Source: Saccharothrix longispora
GTDB lineage: Bacteria > Actinomycetota > Actinomycetes > Mycobacteriales > Pseudonocardiaceae
Assembly: GCF_030852425.1 (NCBI RefSeq)
Contig: NZ_NSDM01000007.1
Location: 1-64,000, forward strand
Length of the DNA: 64,000 nucleotides
Direction of reading: 5' to 3'
Position 1 is the first letter of the stretch, and each line of letters opens with the position of its first letter. This document shows, piece after piece, positions 8,881-19,223 of the stretch. The notes beneath the pieces are model-generated. The model searched no databases. It was not told the DNA's origin and worked only from the letters and a program-made list of their open reading frames with translations. Both the position numbers and the translations under genes were made by a program.

Positions 8881-9537
8881 GTGCGCATCGCTATCGCCGG
8901 GGCGGGCGCGGTGGGCCGCTCCATCGCGGCCGAGCTGGTGGCCGACGGGCACCAGGTCATGCTGATCGAGCGGGACCGCACCCACTTCGAGCCGCACACC
9001 GTGGAGCAGGCCGAGTGGGTGCAGGCGGACGCGTGCGAGCTGTCCTCGCTGGAGGACGCGGGCATGCAGCTGTGCGACGTGGTGATCGCCGCCACCGGTG
9101 ACGACAAGGTCAACCTCGTGGTGTCGCTGCTCGCCAAGACCGAGTTCGCGGTGCGGCGCGTCGTGGCCCGGGTGAACGACCCGGCCAACGAGTGGCTGTT
9201 CACCGAGTCGTGGGGCGTGGACGTGGCCGTGTCGACGCCGCGCATCCTGTCCGCGCTGGTCGAGGAGGCCGTGACGGTCGGCGACGTGGTGCGGCTGATG
9301 ACGCTGCGCCAGGGGCAGGCGAACCTGGTGGAGATCACCCTGCCCGGGGACACGCCGCTGGCGGGTTCGCCGGTGGGTTCCCTGGCCCTGCCGCGCGATG
9401 CCGCCCTGGTCACGATCCTGCGCGGCGGGAGGGTGATCGTGCCGACGCCGGACGACACCCTGGAGGGCGGCGACGAACTGCTGTTCGTGGCGGCGGCGGA
9501 CGTGGAGCGCGAGATCCGGTCGTCGTTGGGCTACTGA
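8881..9537 (+). CDS. TrkA-family potassium uptake regulatory subunit (second copy)
   Basis: 218 residues, equivalent of CeoC/Rv2692 and paralogous to the preceding gene. The Rossmann motif GAGAVGRSIAAELV is at the extreme N terminus with the acidic LIERD, and the RCK-C domain runs from about 135 to 215 (PGDTPLAGSPVG ... ILRGGRV). The start codon directly abuts the upstream TGA with no spacer, so translation is coupled. Its C-terminal end faces the DUF3159 gene across a bidirectional terminator. Confidence 0.92.
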   Translation: MRIAIAGAGAVGRSIAAELVADGHQVMLIERDRTHFEPHTVEQAEWVQADACELSSLEDAGMQLCDVVIAATGDDKVNLVVSLLAKTEFAVRRVVARVNDPANEWLFTESWGVDVAVSTPRILSALVEEAVTVGDVVRLMTLRQGQANLVEITLPGDTPLAGSPVGSLALPRDAALVTILRGGRVIVPTPDDTLEGGDELLFVAAADVEREIRSSLGY

Positions 9538-9587
9538 TCCCCGGCCGGGCGGTTCCGGCCGGGACGCGCGGCGGAGCCGCCGGCGCG

Positions 9588-9623
9588 GCTGGGGTCACCG
9601 GCACAGCTGGGGTCACCGGCACA
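9588..9623. repeat. Perfect 18-bp direct repeat, two copies
   Basis: GCTGGGGTCACCGGCACA is repeated head to tail (9588-9605 and 9606-9623) in the convergent gap after the second trkA. It translates in one frame as a Gly/Ala/Thr/Val repeat but no credible gene spans it. Probably a replication-slippage duplication. Confidence 0.8.
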
Positions 9624-9708
9624 GCGGGGGCCGCGGTCACGGTGACGGGTTGTCCACAGGGCCGGTCCGACGACGCAGTCGTTGTCGGTGCCGGCTGGAA
9701 AGATGAAA

Positions 9709-9736
9709 GCAGGGGTCCCCTGGCGGGGACCCCTGC
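9709..9736. terminator. Bidirectional hairpin terminator
   Basis: A perfect 12-bp stem (9709-9720 with 9725-9736) closed by a TGGC loop, between the convergent trkA and DUF3159 genes. Symmetry means it can serve both strands. Confidence 0.75.
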
Positions 9737-9776
9737 GAAGCGTTCCGGGTAGTGCGGTCCGGGAAGTGCGGCCTGG

Positions 9777-10607
9777 CTACCGCTCGTCGGCCCGTGCGGG
9801 CTGGGGGCGCTGCTCGCCGGTCGGGCGCTGGTCGGCGGGGGCGTCGAGCATCCGGTCGTAGATGTTCGGCTCGGCCCGGTCACCGGCGTCCGCGTCACCG
9901 GCGACCTGGTGGTCCGTGACCTGGTTGCCGGCGGCTTGGGCGCGCAGGCGTTCCTCCGCCTCCCGGTTCTCCTCCTCCTCGGCGGCCAGGGCCGCCTTGA
10001 GGCGCTTGTCCGAGCGGCGCACCGCCCAGACGGTCGCGAACAGGGCCACGGCCATCAGCGGGTAGCCCATGGCCAGCCTCGCGGCGGCCAGCCAGCCGAC
10101 CGACGCCTCGTCGTACAGCCACCGCTGCACCACGAACCGGGAGCAGAACACCAGGGCCCACACGAGCGTGGCGATGTCGTAGTCGCGCACGCTGGCCTTG
10201 TCCTGGCGCCACGCGGTGCCCTGGCCGTTGAGGAACGACCACACCACGCCCGCGAGCGGCCAGCGGACCAGGATCGACAGGATGAACGCGCCGCCGTAGA
10301 CGAGGCTCTGCCAGATGCCGAACAGGAAGAAGCCCTTGGCGTCGCCCGTGCGGTAGGCGATGAACGCGGCGATGCCGACGCCGAAGACCGCCGACACGGC
10401 CGGCTGCACGGAGCCCTTGCGCAGGGCGAGCGCGATGCCGATCAGCACGGCCGCGCCCAGCGCGGACCAGATCGCCGGCATGAGCCCGGCGAAGGCGTTG
10501 ACCAGCACGAACACGACCACGGGCAGGGAGGAGAGGGCGAGGCCGGTGACGCCGCCCATCTGCTCCAGCATCGTGGGCTGCTTCTCGGTCTCGTTCGCTT
10601 GTGTCAT
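9777..10607 (-). CDS. DUF3159 membrane protein
   Basis: Conserved actinobacterial membrane protein of about 276 residues, positional equivalent of Rv2693c. Five or six hydrophobic helices occupy residues ~30-210, with a conserved WRQDKASVRDYDIATLVWA segment between helices. A charged coiled tail from ~215 is rich in Glu/Ala and then Asp/Gln/Pro and is likely disordered. The ATG start overlaps the stop of the OB-fold gene by four bases (ATGA), so the two form an operon. The biochemical role of the family is not known to me. Confidence 0.88.
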   Translation of the reverse strand: MTQANETEKQPTMLEQMGGVTGLALSSLPVVVFVLVNAFAGLMPAIWSALGAAVLIGIALALRKGSVQPAVSAVFGVGIAAFIAYRTGDAKGFFLFGIWQSLVYGGAFILSILVRWPLAGVVWSFLNGQGTAWRQDKASVRDYDIATLVWALVFCSRFVVQRWLYDEASVGWLAAARLAMGYPLMAVALFATVWAVRRSDKRLKAALAAEEEENREAEERLRAQAAGNQVTDHQVAGDADAGDRAEPNIYDRMLDAPADQRPTGEQRPQPARADER

Positions 10608-10981
10608 GAAGCGTTCTGCAACTCGTAGTAGGGGTTGTAGAGCACCTTGCGTCCGTCCCGGACCGCGATGCGGCCCCTGGCCTTGATGGTGCGGCCCGGC
10701 TCGATGCCGGCGATGCGGCGACGGCCCAACCACACGAGCGTCACGCCTTCGGTGCCGTCGTACAGCTCGGCCTCCAGCGTGGCGGCGGCGTCGCGGGGGC
10801 ACAACTCGACGCTGCGCAGCCGCCCGAGCACCGTCACCTCTTGACCCGACGTGCAGTCGCACGCCCGGACGGCTCCGACGGCCTCGGCTTTCCGCGACAG
10901 GTCGTCGGCGTCCAACTCGCTGACGTCGGTGGTCAGCCGACGCACGAGGCGGCGCCAGTAGCCGCCCCCAGTACCAGTCAT
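10604..10981 (-). CDS. OB-fold nucleic-acid-binding domain protein
   Basis: 125-residue protein, positional equivalent of Rv2694c. The C-terminal ~80 residues show the OB-fold pattern seen in RecG/tRNA-anticodon type domains (GQEVTVLGRLRSVELCP ... LVWLGRRRIAGIEPG ... ARGRI), with a short basic N terminus. The ATG at 10979-10981 is the only reasonable start before a proline/arginine-rich shadow region. It is the first gene of a two-gene unit with DUF3159. Binding of single-stranded nucleic acid is a family-level inference. Confidence 0.85.
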   Translation of the reverse strand: MTGTGGGYWRRLVRRLTTDVSELDADDLSRKAEAVGAVRACDCTSGQEVTVLGRLRSVELCPRDAAATLEAELYDGTEGVTLVWLGRRRIAGIEPGRTIKARGRIAVRDGRKVLYNPYYELQNAS

Positions 10982-11087
10982 CCCCGACTCCTGGGAGTGC
11001 GTGGGGCCTCGACTCCGAAGCCCGTCCGACAGCCAGCGTAACCGGGTGCACCCGACCGGGTATCCGACTGGGGGAGGATCTGACGCC

Positions 11088-11774
11088 ATGGGTTCGTCAC
11101 GCGCCGTTCTCCTGCCCGGCACCGCCTCCGACGAGGTGTTCGTCGCCTCGGTGTTCGCCCGTCCCCTGGCCGAGGCCGGGTACTCGCTGGTCGCGCCCCC
11201 GTCGAGGGGCGTCGCGGAGCACGTGGACGCGCTCGACGCGGCGTGGGCGGGTAGGCCGTTGGTGGTCGGCGGGGTGTCGCTGGGCGCGCACGTGGCGGCG
11301 TCGTGGGCGGTGCGGCACCCGGAGCGGTGCGCGGGGGTGCTGGTGGCGCTGCCCGCGTGGAACGGCCCGGCCGGGGGCGCGCCGGCGGCGCTCGCGGCGG
11401 CGGCGAGCGCGGCCGCGGTGGAGGCGGTGGGCGTGGACGGGGCGCTGACCGGCGTGGACGGGTGGTTGGGCGACGAGCTGCGGCGGGCGTGGCCGCGGTA
11501 CGGGCGGCGGCTCGCGGACGTGCTGCGGGAGGCCGCGGGGTCGGTCGCGCCGACGGTGGCCGAGCTGGGGCGGTTGGGCGTGCCGGTGGGGGTCGCCGCG
11601 TGCACCGACGACCCGGTCCACCCGATCGAGACCGCCCGGACGTGGGTGGACGCGCTGCCGCGCGGCGTCCTGCGCACGACGACGTTGGCCGAGCTCGGCG
11701 CGGACCGCGAGGTGCTGGGCCGCGCCGCGCTCGACGCGCTCCGCGAGGCCGGCGCCGGGCCCACCGGGCCCTGA
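11088..11774 (+). CDS. Alpha/beta-hydrolase-fold protein
   Basis: 228-residue protein, positional equivalent of Rv2695. The nucleophile elbow is GVSLGAH with Ser near residue 66, preceded by a beta strand LVVGG. A late acidic/His pair is suggested by TDDPVHP (about 178-184). ATG at 11088 is chosen because GGGGGAGG lies ten bases upstream. Divergent from the OB-fold/DUF3159 pair. Substrate unknown; an esterase or hydrolase role is inferred from the fold only. Composition is unusually Ala/Gly/Val-rich. Confidence 0.8.
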   Translation: MGSSRAVLLPGTASDEVFVASVFARPLAEAGYSLVAPPSRGVAEHVDALDAAWAGRPLVVGGVSLGAHVAASWAVRHPERCAGVLVALPAWNGPAGGAPAALAAAASAAAVEAVGVDGALTGVDGWLGDELRRAWPRYGRRLADVLREAAGSVAPTVAELGRLGVPVGVAACTDDPVHPIETARTWVDALPRGVLRTTTLAELGADREVLGRAALDALREAGAGPTGP

Positions 11775-11801
11775 CCCGCCTCGCGGGGCGCGGCGGCCTC
11801 G

Positions 11802-12440
11802 TCAGCCGGGCTGCTGCTGTTGCTGGATGTGGCGGGCGATGGCCTCGGGCAGCTCGATGGGCAGCGGCGTGCGCACCGGCATCGGCTGCGGCCCCCGCAC
11901 CACGACGGTGTCGCGGACCAGTTCGTAGAGGGCTTCGGCAGCCCGCACCGCCTGCTCCTCGGTCGGCGCGGCGGCGATGCCCCGCAGCATCCAGCGCGGC
12001 CCGTCCACGCCCACGACGCGCAGGTGCACCTCGTTGTTGCGGGCGGCGATCTCCTCGCCCCACTCGCCGTTCTCGCGCAGGATGCGGAAGCCGTCGGACT
12101 TGAACTGGGCGATCATCTCGCCGCTGACCTCCGGCCACAGCCGGTCGGTCTTCGGCGCGGCGAACGCGCTGACGGTGAGCTGGCCGACGGTGGTCAGCAG
12201 GTGCACGGCCCGCACCTGGCCCGCCGGGTCCATCTCCACCTGGAGCTGGGCGCCCTCGGGCACCGGCAGCCGGATCGAGCCGAGGTCGAGGCGGTTGAGC
12301 CCGTCGTTGGGGGCCTGCGGCTCGTCGAACGGGCCGTCGCCACCCTCCTCCAGGCCCTCGAACTCGGCCTCGGTGTGCGCCGTCCCCCGGTTCGCGGAGT
12401 GCCTACCGCGCTTGCGGCGCCGTCCGAACATCGCCTTCAC
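11802..12440 (-). CDS. DUF3710 protein
   Basis: 212-residue conserved actinobacterial protein, positional equivalent of Rv2696c. A basic N-terminal patch ([10 protein letters not shown]) is followed by an acidic linker and the conserved core (about 45-185), including [29 protein letters not shown] and [11 protein letters not shown]. The C terminus ends in a polyglutamine run (IQQQQQPG). GTG at 12440 overlaps the dut stop (GTGA); an ATG three codons later is also possible. Function unknown; coupling to dut is conserved in the mycobacterial locus. Confidence 0.88.
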   Translation of the reverse strand: MKAMFGRRRKRGRHSANRGTAHTEAEFEGLEEGGDGPFDEPQAPNDGLNRLDLGSIRLPVPEGAQLQVEMDPAGQVRAVHLLTTVGQLTVSAFAAPKTDRLWPEVSGEMIAQFKSDGFRILRENGEWGEEIAARNNEVHLRVVGVDGPRWMLRGIAAAPTEEQAVRAAEALYELVRDTVVVRGPQPMPVRTPLPIELPEAIARHIQQQQQPG

Positions 12441-12904
12441 CCCTCCGTCCGGGCGAGCACGTCGTGCCCGCCTGTAGAGCCGTAGCCGCCCGCACCGCGC
12501 TCGGACCCGGGCAGCTCGTCGACCTCGCGGAACACGGCGTGCTCCACCTTCTGCACCACCAGCTGGGCGATCCGGTCACCGCGCGCGAGCCTCACCGGCT
12601 CCCGCAGGTCGTGGTTGACCAGGCACACCTTGATCTCCCCCCGGTAGCCCGCGTCGATCGTGCCCGGTGTGTTGACCACGCTCAGGCCGACCCTGGCCGC
12701 GAGGCCGCTGCGCGGGTGCACGAACCCCGCGTAGCCCTCGGGCAGCGCGATCGCCACGCCGGTGCCGACCACCGCGCGCTCCCCCGGTTCGATCACCACG
12801 TCGGTGGTCGTCACCAGGTCGGCGCCGGCATCACCCGGTCGGGCGTAGGCCGGCGGGGGCACGGCAGGATCGAGCCGGGACAGCAGGACCTCGACGCTGG
12901 GCAC
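12437..12904 (-). CDS. dut: Deoxyuridine 5'-triphosphate nucleotidohydrolase
   Basis: Hydrolyses dUTP to dUMP and pyrophosphate, keeping uracil out of DNA and supplying thymidylate synthesis. 155 residues, standard trimeric dUTPase size. The five motifs are visible: [39 protein letters not shown] and the C-terminal glycine-rich arm [13 protein letters not shown]. The GTG start at 12904 leaves only 24 bases to the divergent DUF3093 gene, so the two promoters overlap or transcripts are leaderless. Equivalent of Rv2697c. Confidence 0.96.
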   Translation of the reverse strand: MPSVEVLLSRLDPAVPPPAYARPGDAGADLVTTTDVVIEPGERAVVGTGVAIALPEGYAGFVHPRSGLAARVGLSVVNTPGTIDAGYRGEIKVCLVNHDLREPVRLARGDRIAQLVVQKVEHAVFREVDELPGSERGAGGYGSTGGHDVLARTEG

Positions 12905-12928
12905 GGCGCGCGAGACTACCCTGGTGGC

Positions 12929-13393
12929 GTGAGCGAGAGTGCTGTGACCGCCCCGACCGCGTTCCGCGAGCGGTTGTTCGTGCCCTGGTGGGGTTGGCCG
13001 CTGCCGCTGGGCGCGGCCGTGCTGCTGGCCGCCGAGATCCACATGGGCTTCCCCGGTGTGCGGTCGTGGCTGCCGTACGCGCTCCTCGTTCCGCTGGCGG
13101 TGCTGCTGCTGGTCCGGATGGGGTCGACGAAGGTCGAGGTGTCCGGCGGCGAGCTGCGCGTCGGCGAGGCGCACGTGCCGGTGGAGCTGCTGGGCGAGGT
13201 CGAGGTGTTCGACTCGAAGTCCAAGCGCAAGGCGATGGGCCCCGACCTCGACCCGATGGCGTACGTCGTGCACCGCGGGTGGGTGGGTCCGGTGGTGAAG
13301 GTGGAGCTGCGCGACCCGCAGGACCCGACGCCGTACTGGCTGTTCAGCGCGCGGTCGGCGGAGCGGTTGGCGGCGGTGCTGCGCGAGCGGTGA
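12929..13393 (+). CDS. DUF3093 membrane protein
   Basis: 154-residue protein, positional equivalent of Rv2698. Two hydrophobic helices (about 18-35 and 45-62) precede a cytosolic or external domain with the conserved pattern [26 protein letters not shown] and a C-terminal [16 protein letters not shown]. It starts GTG at 12929, 24 bases from the divergent dut start. Function unknown. Confidence 0.88.
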   Translation: MSESAVTAPTAFRERLFVPWWGWPLPLGAAVLLAAEIHMGFPGVRSWLPYALLVPLAVLLLVRMGSTKVEVSGGELRVGEAHVPVELLGEVEVFDSKSKRKAMGPDLDPMAYVVHRGWVGPVVKVELRDPQDPTPYWLFSARSAERLAAVLRER

Positions 13394-13456
13394 GGACGTC
13401 CCGGGACGTCCTGCCGGCGGGCGTCCCGCGGTGGACCGCGATCGGCCCAACAGCGA

Positions 13457-13491
13457 CTGGGCGCCACCCCGGCGGAGGGGTGAGCGCCCAG
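13457..13491. terminator. Convergent hairpin terminator
   Basis: CTGGGCGC (13457-13464) pairs with GCGCCCAG (13484-13491), and an inner CACCCC/GGGGTG stem continues it with a small bulge and a six-base loop. It lies between the convergent DUF3093 and DUF4193 genes. Confidence 0.6.
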
Positions 13492-13495
13492 AACT

Positions 13496-13549
13496 GTTCG
13501 TCGGGCACCTGTGGGTCGGGTGGTTCGTCGGGTGCCTGTGGGTCCGGTG
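13496..13549. repeat. Imperfect 27-bp tandem repeat, two copies
   Basis: Units 13496-13522 and 13523-13549 both begin GTTCGTCGGG and differ at three positions. Located in the convergent gap before the DUF4193 gene; no coding role is apparent. Confidence 0.75.
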
Positions 13550-13583
13550 GTCGTGCCCCGGCCGGTGCGGCCGGCGCGGCTGC

Positions 13584-13883
13584 TCAGGCGCAGTCGCGGC
13601 AGATGTACTGGCCGTTCACCTCTTCGGCCAGCCTGCTGCGGTGGTGCACCAGGAAGCACTTCGAGCACGTGAACTCGTCCGCCTGCTTGGGCAGGACCTT
13701 GAACGTGAGCTCCTCGCCGGACAGGTCGGCACCCGGCAGCTCGAAGTTCTCGGCGGTCGCGTCCTCGTCGATGTCGACGACCCCGGACTGCGTTTCGTTG
13801 CGCCGCGCCTTCAGCTCCTCGAGTGAGTCCTCAGCGAGTTCGTCCGCCTCGCTGCGACGCGGCGCGTCGTAGTCGGTCGCCAT
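13584..13883 (-). CDS. DUF4193 zinc-ribbon-like protein
   Basis: 99-residue conserved actinobacterial protein, positional equivalent of Rv2699c. The C-terminal third has two CxxC pairs (CSKC ... CRDC about 20 residues apart), forming a probable zinc site, with a conserved [10 protein letters not shown] between them. The N-terminal half is acidic ([18 protein letters not shown]). High conservation in the phylum suggests an essential role, but none is known to me. Monocistronic, convergent with DUF3093 and divergent from cei. Confidence 0.92.
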   Translation of the reverse strand: MATDYDAPRRSEADELAEDSLEELKARRNETQSGVVDIDEDATAENFELPGADLSGEELTFKVLPKQADEFTCSKCFLVHHRSRLAEEVNGQYICRDCA

Positions 13884-14316
13884 CTTCTTTCACACCCCTG
13901 CGGTCAACGGAGACTGTTCGTGTTCGCTGGTTAACGCACCAGCGCCCCTTTTTGTGCCCCCATCGCCAGTGACGGAGGTCTCGCTCGCGCTGCCGGGCGC
14001 CAACCCCCTGTAAGTCGACGCTTCCCGGTGTCCGGCGGTGCGCGGAGCGCCGAGAGGGTAGCTCATGGGTCAGGGGCCTGTGCAGCGGGTTCCCCCTAAT
14101 TGAGCAGACGGGTGACACGACCTTCACACGCTGGCCCGATAGGCTCTGGGTGGGCGTTGCCCATCCGTCGAGCCCGGCTCGGGACACCCTTCCGGGGTGT
14201 TGACCGTCCGCGACCGGGTGATAACGGCCCGCGACAACCCCGCCCGGAACGCGGGAGCGCGGGGCGCGGCATAGCCTGATCACCATCAACACTGCGCCAT
14301 GGGGAGGTCGGCGGAC
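13884..14316. other. Divergent intergenic region between DUF4193 and cei genes
   Basis: About 430 bases that should carry the promoters of both flanking genes. A TAGGCT element (14140-14145, plus strand) resembles an actinobacterial -10 but lacks a properly spaced -35. I see no supportable gene or RNA here; frames crossing it are shadows. Confidence 0.4.
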
Positions 14317-15033
14317 GTGGGACCCGGTACGGGAGGAAACGGGTCGTCGCGGTACCGGAAGAGGCGGCCGTGGCCGGCGCTCATCCTTTTCACGGTGCTC
14401 GCCGTGACGGCGGTCGTCGTCTGGAACCGCGTGCTGACCGACGCGGGCGACGTCGACGCGGCCATCCAGTGCAACCCCCCGGGCGCCGCGCCGTCGAGCG
14501 TCGCGGCGGACCCGGGCGCGGCGCCCGTCGCGCCGCCCGCCCTGGGCACCGTGCTGGGCCACGACGCCCTGGACCGCACGGACCCGGTGCCGGTCGCCGA
14601 GGTGCGGTTCCGCGTGTTCAACGCGAGCACCCAGCGCAACCAGGCGCGGTTCGTGGCGACGACGCTGACCGAGCTGGGCATGCAGCAGGCGGCCGAGCCC
14701 GGCAACGACCCCGTGTACCCGGCGCAGGACATGACGTGCCGCGGTCAGATCCGGTTCGGCGCTCCGGGCGCGGGGGCGGCGCGGACGCTGAGCCTGATCG
14801 AGCCGTGCCTGGAGCTGGTGCGCGACGAGCGCCAGGACGCGACGGTCGACGTGGCGGTCGGGAAGAAGTTCAGCGAGGTGAAGCCGAACAGCGACGCCCG
14901 CAAGGTCCTCGACCAGCTGGCCGAGTGGGCCGAGCAGCAGCCTCGGCAGCAGGGCGGTCAGGCCGCCCAGGACTCGCCCGCGCCGACGCTGAACGCCGAC
15001 CACCTCCGGGGCGCGCGCGACGTGCACTGCTGA
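14317..15033 (+). CDS. cei: Cell envelope integrity protein Cei-like (LytR C-terminal-type domain)
   Basis: About 238 residues, equivalent of Rv2700. A basic cytosolic stub (RYRKRRPWP), one membrane helix (about 22-41), then an extracytoplasmic domain with the LytR_C pattern VRFRVFNASTQRNQARFVATTLTELGM that is shared with LCP-family cell-wall proteins. The tail is Gln/Pro-rich. GTG at 14317 has GGGGAGG nine bases upstream; an ATG six codons earlier (14299) is the alternative. Role in envelope integrity is taken from the mycobacterial homologue. Confidence 0.82.
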   Translation: MGPGTGGNGSSRYRKRRPWPALILFTVLAVTAVVVWNRVLTDAGDVDAAIQCNPPGAAPSSVAADPGAAPVAPPALGTVLGHDALDRTDPVPVAEVRFRVFNASTQRNQARFVATTLTELGMQQAAEPGNDPVYPAQDMTCRGQIRFGAPGAGAARTLSLIEPCLELVRDERQDATVDVAVGKKFSEVKPNSDARKVLDQLAEWAEQQPRQQGGQAAQDSPAPTLNADHLRGARDVHC

Positions 15034-15090
15034 CGTCCACCGCGGACGTGCGCCGCCGGAGCGCGCAGCCGCCCCTTGGGTACGAGTTGT

Positions 15091-15124
15091 CCACAGCCCG
15101 GCCGTCGACGCGGCCGGGCTGTGG
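15091..15124. terminator. Hairpin terminator after cei
   Basis: A perfect 14-bp stem (15091-15104 with 15111-15124) around a six-base loop, 57 bases beyond the cei stop and facing the convergent suhB gene. Confidence 0.75.
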
Positions 15125-15297
15125 CGTTTCCCGGTTGACCGGACATCAGGGGACCCCCTGGCCGGGGACGCTTGCGCGAGCACGCCGGGCGGCCCGCCGG
15201 TGGCGGACGCGGCGGCCCGCCGGGCCGCGGGGCCACAGGCGGTTGTGCGGGGGTTCGGCGGCAGGCGGGTCGCCGCAGGTGGGCGCGGCGGGCCGGA

Positions 15298-16098
15298 TCA
15301 GACCTTGGCGAAGCCGGCGTCCACGAGGGCCGCGTACAGCGCGTCGGCGATCCCCGGCGCGGCCGCGAACGTGGCGTCCGCCCCCAGCTCCGGCGCCTCG
15401 CCCGGCACCTTCACGACCGCCCCCGCCTCACGGGCCAGCAACGCCCCCGCCGCCCAGTCCCACCGGCCCAGCGCGTGCTCGGCGTAGGCGTCCAACCGCC
15501 CGGCGGCCACGGCGCACAGGTCCAGCGACGCGGCGCCCGCCCGGCGGATGTCGCGGACCTTCGTGGCCAGCTCCGCCCACGTCTCGGCCTGCCGCTGCCG
15601 CCGGTCCGCCCGGTAGGCGAAGCCGTAACCCAGGAGGGAGACGTCCAACCGGGTGACGTCGTTGACCTGGAGCCTCCGACCGTCGAGCCAGGCCCCGCCG
15701 CCCCGCGCGGCGGTCCAGGTGCGGCCGCTCGCGGGTTCGTGCACCGCCCCCGCGATCGACTCGCCGTCCACCTGGGCGGCGATCGAGACGGCGTAGTGGG
15801 GGATGCCGTACAGGTAGTTGACCGTGCCGTCGATGGGGTCCACGACCCACGTCAGGCCCTCGGCGGCGGCCTGACCACCTTCTTCCTCGCCGATCACCGG
15901 CTCGCCGGGGCGCAGTGACGCGAGCCGTTCGCGCACGAGCCGCTCGGCGGCCCGGTCGGCGGCCGTCACCACGTCGGTGATGGTGGACTTGGTGTCGACG
16001 TCGGCGACGGCGGCCTCGCGCGTCGTCAGGGCGAGCGACCCCGCCTCACGTGCCACGAGCACGGCGACGTCGACCAGCGAGCGCGGATCGAAACGCAA
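15298..16098 (-). CDS. suhB: Inositol monophosphatase family protein
   Basis: Mg-dependent phosphatase of about 266 residues, equivalent of Rv2701c (SuhB), probably releasing inositol or a related sugar from its monophosphate. Signature motifs: GEEEGG (metal Glu), WVVDPIDGTVNYLYGIP, and the C-terminal GRWDWAAGALLAREAG. TTG at 16098 is favoured by AGGAGGAACAG immediately upstream; in-frame GTG codons at 16116 and 16122 would add six to eight residues. Divergent from ppgK. Substrate specificity is not determinable here. Confidence 0.9.
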   Translation of the reverse strand: MRFDPRSLVDVAVLVAREAGSLALTTREAAVADVDTKSTITDVVTAADRAAERLVRERLASLRPGEPVIGEEEGGQAAAEGLTWVVDPIDGTVNYLYGIPHYAVSIAAQVDGESIAGAVHEPASGRTWTAARGGGAWLDGRRLQVNDVTRLDVSLLGYGFAYRADRRQRQAETWAELATKVRDIRRAGAASLDLCAVAAGRLDAYAEHALGRWDWAAGALLAREAGAVVKVPGEAPELGADATFAAAPGIADALYAALVDAGFAKV

Positions 16099-16194
16099 CT
16101 GTTCCTCCTGCGTCACTCTCACGGGACTATCGGAGAAGTGCAGGCTAGTGTCTGCGGCCACGGTTACTGAATCGAGTAGGAAGGGACCACGGGG

Positions 16195-16956
<762 letters not shown>

Positions 16957-16976
16957 TTTCGCGGCCCTTCTAGCTG

Positions 16977-17035
16977 CGAGAACGCGTGCCGGACCACTCC
17001 GGGGGACGCCGGGGCGCAACGGCACGCGATTCTCG
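16977..17035. other. Inverted repeat between ppgK and sigA
   Basis: CGAGAACGCGTGCCG (16977-16991) pairs with CGGCACGCGATTCTCG (17020-17035) with one bulged base and a 28-base loop. It may terminate ppgK or act on the sigA promoter just downstream. Function is an inference from position. Confidence 0.5.
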
Positions 17036-17039
17036 TCGT

Positions 17040-17045
17040 TACAAT
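17040..17045 (+). promoter_or_regulatory. Candidate -10 element of the sigA promoter
   Basis: TACAAT on the plus strand, about 108 bases before the sigA start, is a near-consensus -10 hexamer. No good -35 lies at 16-18 bases; the expected place is inside the right arm of the inverted repeat. Confidence 0.4.
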
Positions 17046-17152
17046 GGAACGGTGCCCCGCTGACGAACGATCCGGCGGGGGTCCCCCGTACTCCGGCGAC
17101 CGAGGTTCGCGCCCTTCGGTTTGCCTTGATCGACAGTCGCGAAAGGGCGTAC

Positions 17153-18457
<1,305 letters not shown>

Positions 18458-18477
18458 TCCGACCAGGTTCCACCGGT

Positions 18478-18509
18478 GGTGCCCCGGCCTGCTTCCAGGC
18501 CGGGGCACC
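18478..18509 (+). terminator. Hairpin terminator after sigA
   Basis: A perfect 14-bp stem (18478-18491 with 18496-18509) and a CTTC tetraloop, 20 bases past the sigA stop. Confidence 0.85.
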
Positions 18510-18932
18510 GTCGCGTTCGGACCCGGTTGCCGGGCCGTGAACCGGACGTGGACCGTCCGGATCGTGGAACTCGGAGGCGTGTTCGCTCTGGGCTGACCAA
18601 AGTGTTACCGATCACAGCGACGGTCGGCGACCACCCACCGTTCGGAGCAGCGGACGTGCGTCCAACGACGTATCCGCAGGTCATGAAACCGTTGCCGGCA
18701 CAACGGAACGTGAGCGAAAACCGATCGAACCGGTGGTCCTGCGAGGTTCGAACTACCTGTGTGACGGGTAAATCGGGAGTGACGCGGGTCGCCACGGCCC
18801 AGGGAACACTGACTTACGCCCGTGCGTCTGCAAGAGTGGAAGCAGCGAACACGGCACATCAGCCAGATGCGAAGTGGTCGCAGCTAGGTGTGAGGGCACC
18901 GATCCCCGGTGCCGGGACGGAGGGAGATTTCC
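18510..18932. other. Intergenic region upstream of the DUF7455 gene
   Basis: About 420 bases without a supportable gene; composition is less GC-rich than coding DNA (for example around 18690-18780). It presumably holds the promoter and 5' leader of the small gene at 18933. I found no tRNA or clear regulatory hairpin. Confidence 0.4.
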
Positions 18933-19112
18933 ATGACTACCACGCTCACCCGCCCCGCTTTGACCGCTGCCGACCGCTGCGACCGCTGCGGGGCTGCCGC
19001 CCAGGTTCGCGCCGTGCTCCCCTCCGGGGGCGAGCTGCTGTTCTGCGGGCACCACGCCCGCGAGCACAGCACGAAGCTGCGTGAGCTCGCTGCCGAGTTG
19101 CAGCAGGGCTGA
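18933..19112 (+). CDS. DUF7455 small zinc-ribbon protein
   Basis: 59-residue protein. A CxxC pair in DRCDRCGAAAQVR and a C-x-x-H-x-x-x-H arrangement in FCGHHAREH suggest one zinc site, followed by an amphipathic helix (STKLRELAAELQQ). ATG at 18933 has GGAGGGAG upstream; a start eight codons earlier would add residues not matching the compact domain. Small proteins of this type recur downstream of sigA in actinobacteria (Rv2708c lies in the same neighbourhood). Function unknown. Confidence 0.88.
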   Translation: MTTTLTRPALTAADRCDRCGAAAQVRAVLPSGGELLFCGHHAREHSTKLRELAAELQQG

Positions 19113-19154
19113 ACAGCACGGGCCCTGACGGGGCCCGTAGCACCCTGGCCGTCC

Positions 19155-19185
19155 GGGGCGGGGACCCTCAGCGGGTCCCCGCCCC
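19155..19185. terminator. Convergent hairpin terminator
   Basis: A perfect 13-bp stem (19155-19167 with 19173-19185) and five-base loop between the DUF7455 gene and the convergent ROK gene. A smaller ACGGGCCC/GGGCCCGT hairpin lies just upstream, at about 19117-19139. Confidence 0.75.
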
Positions 19186-19223
19186 CCTGCACTTCCAGGG
19201 GTTCCCGAGGCTCCTGGAGCCGC

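Noticed and set aside
9588..9623. Possible CRISPR or other repeat array
   Set aside because: Only two head-to-tail copies without spacers; the 27-bp pair at 13496-13549 likewise. No CRISPR array or cas gene is seen in the window.
9538..9752. Coding extension through the 18-bp direct repeat after the second trkA
   Set aside because: The frame is a shadow of trkA and reads as a low-complexity Gly/Ala/Thr string; better explained as intergenic duplication.
18690..18780. Possible tRNA (GGTTCGAAC-like sequence near 18740)
   Set aside because: No acceptor, D or anticodon stems can be formed around it.
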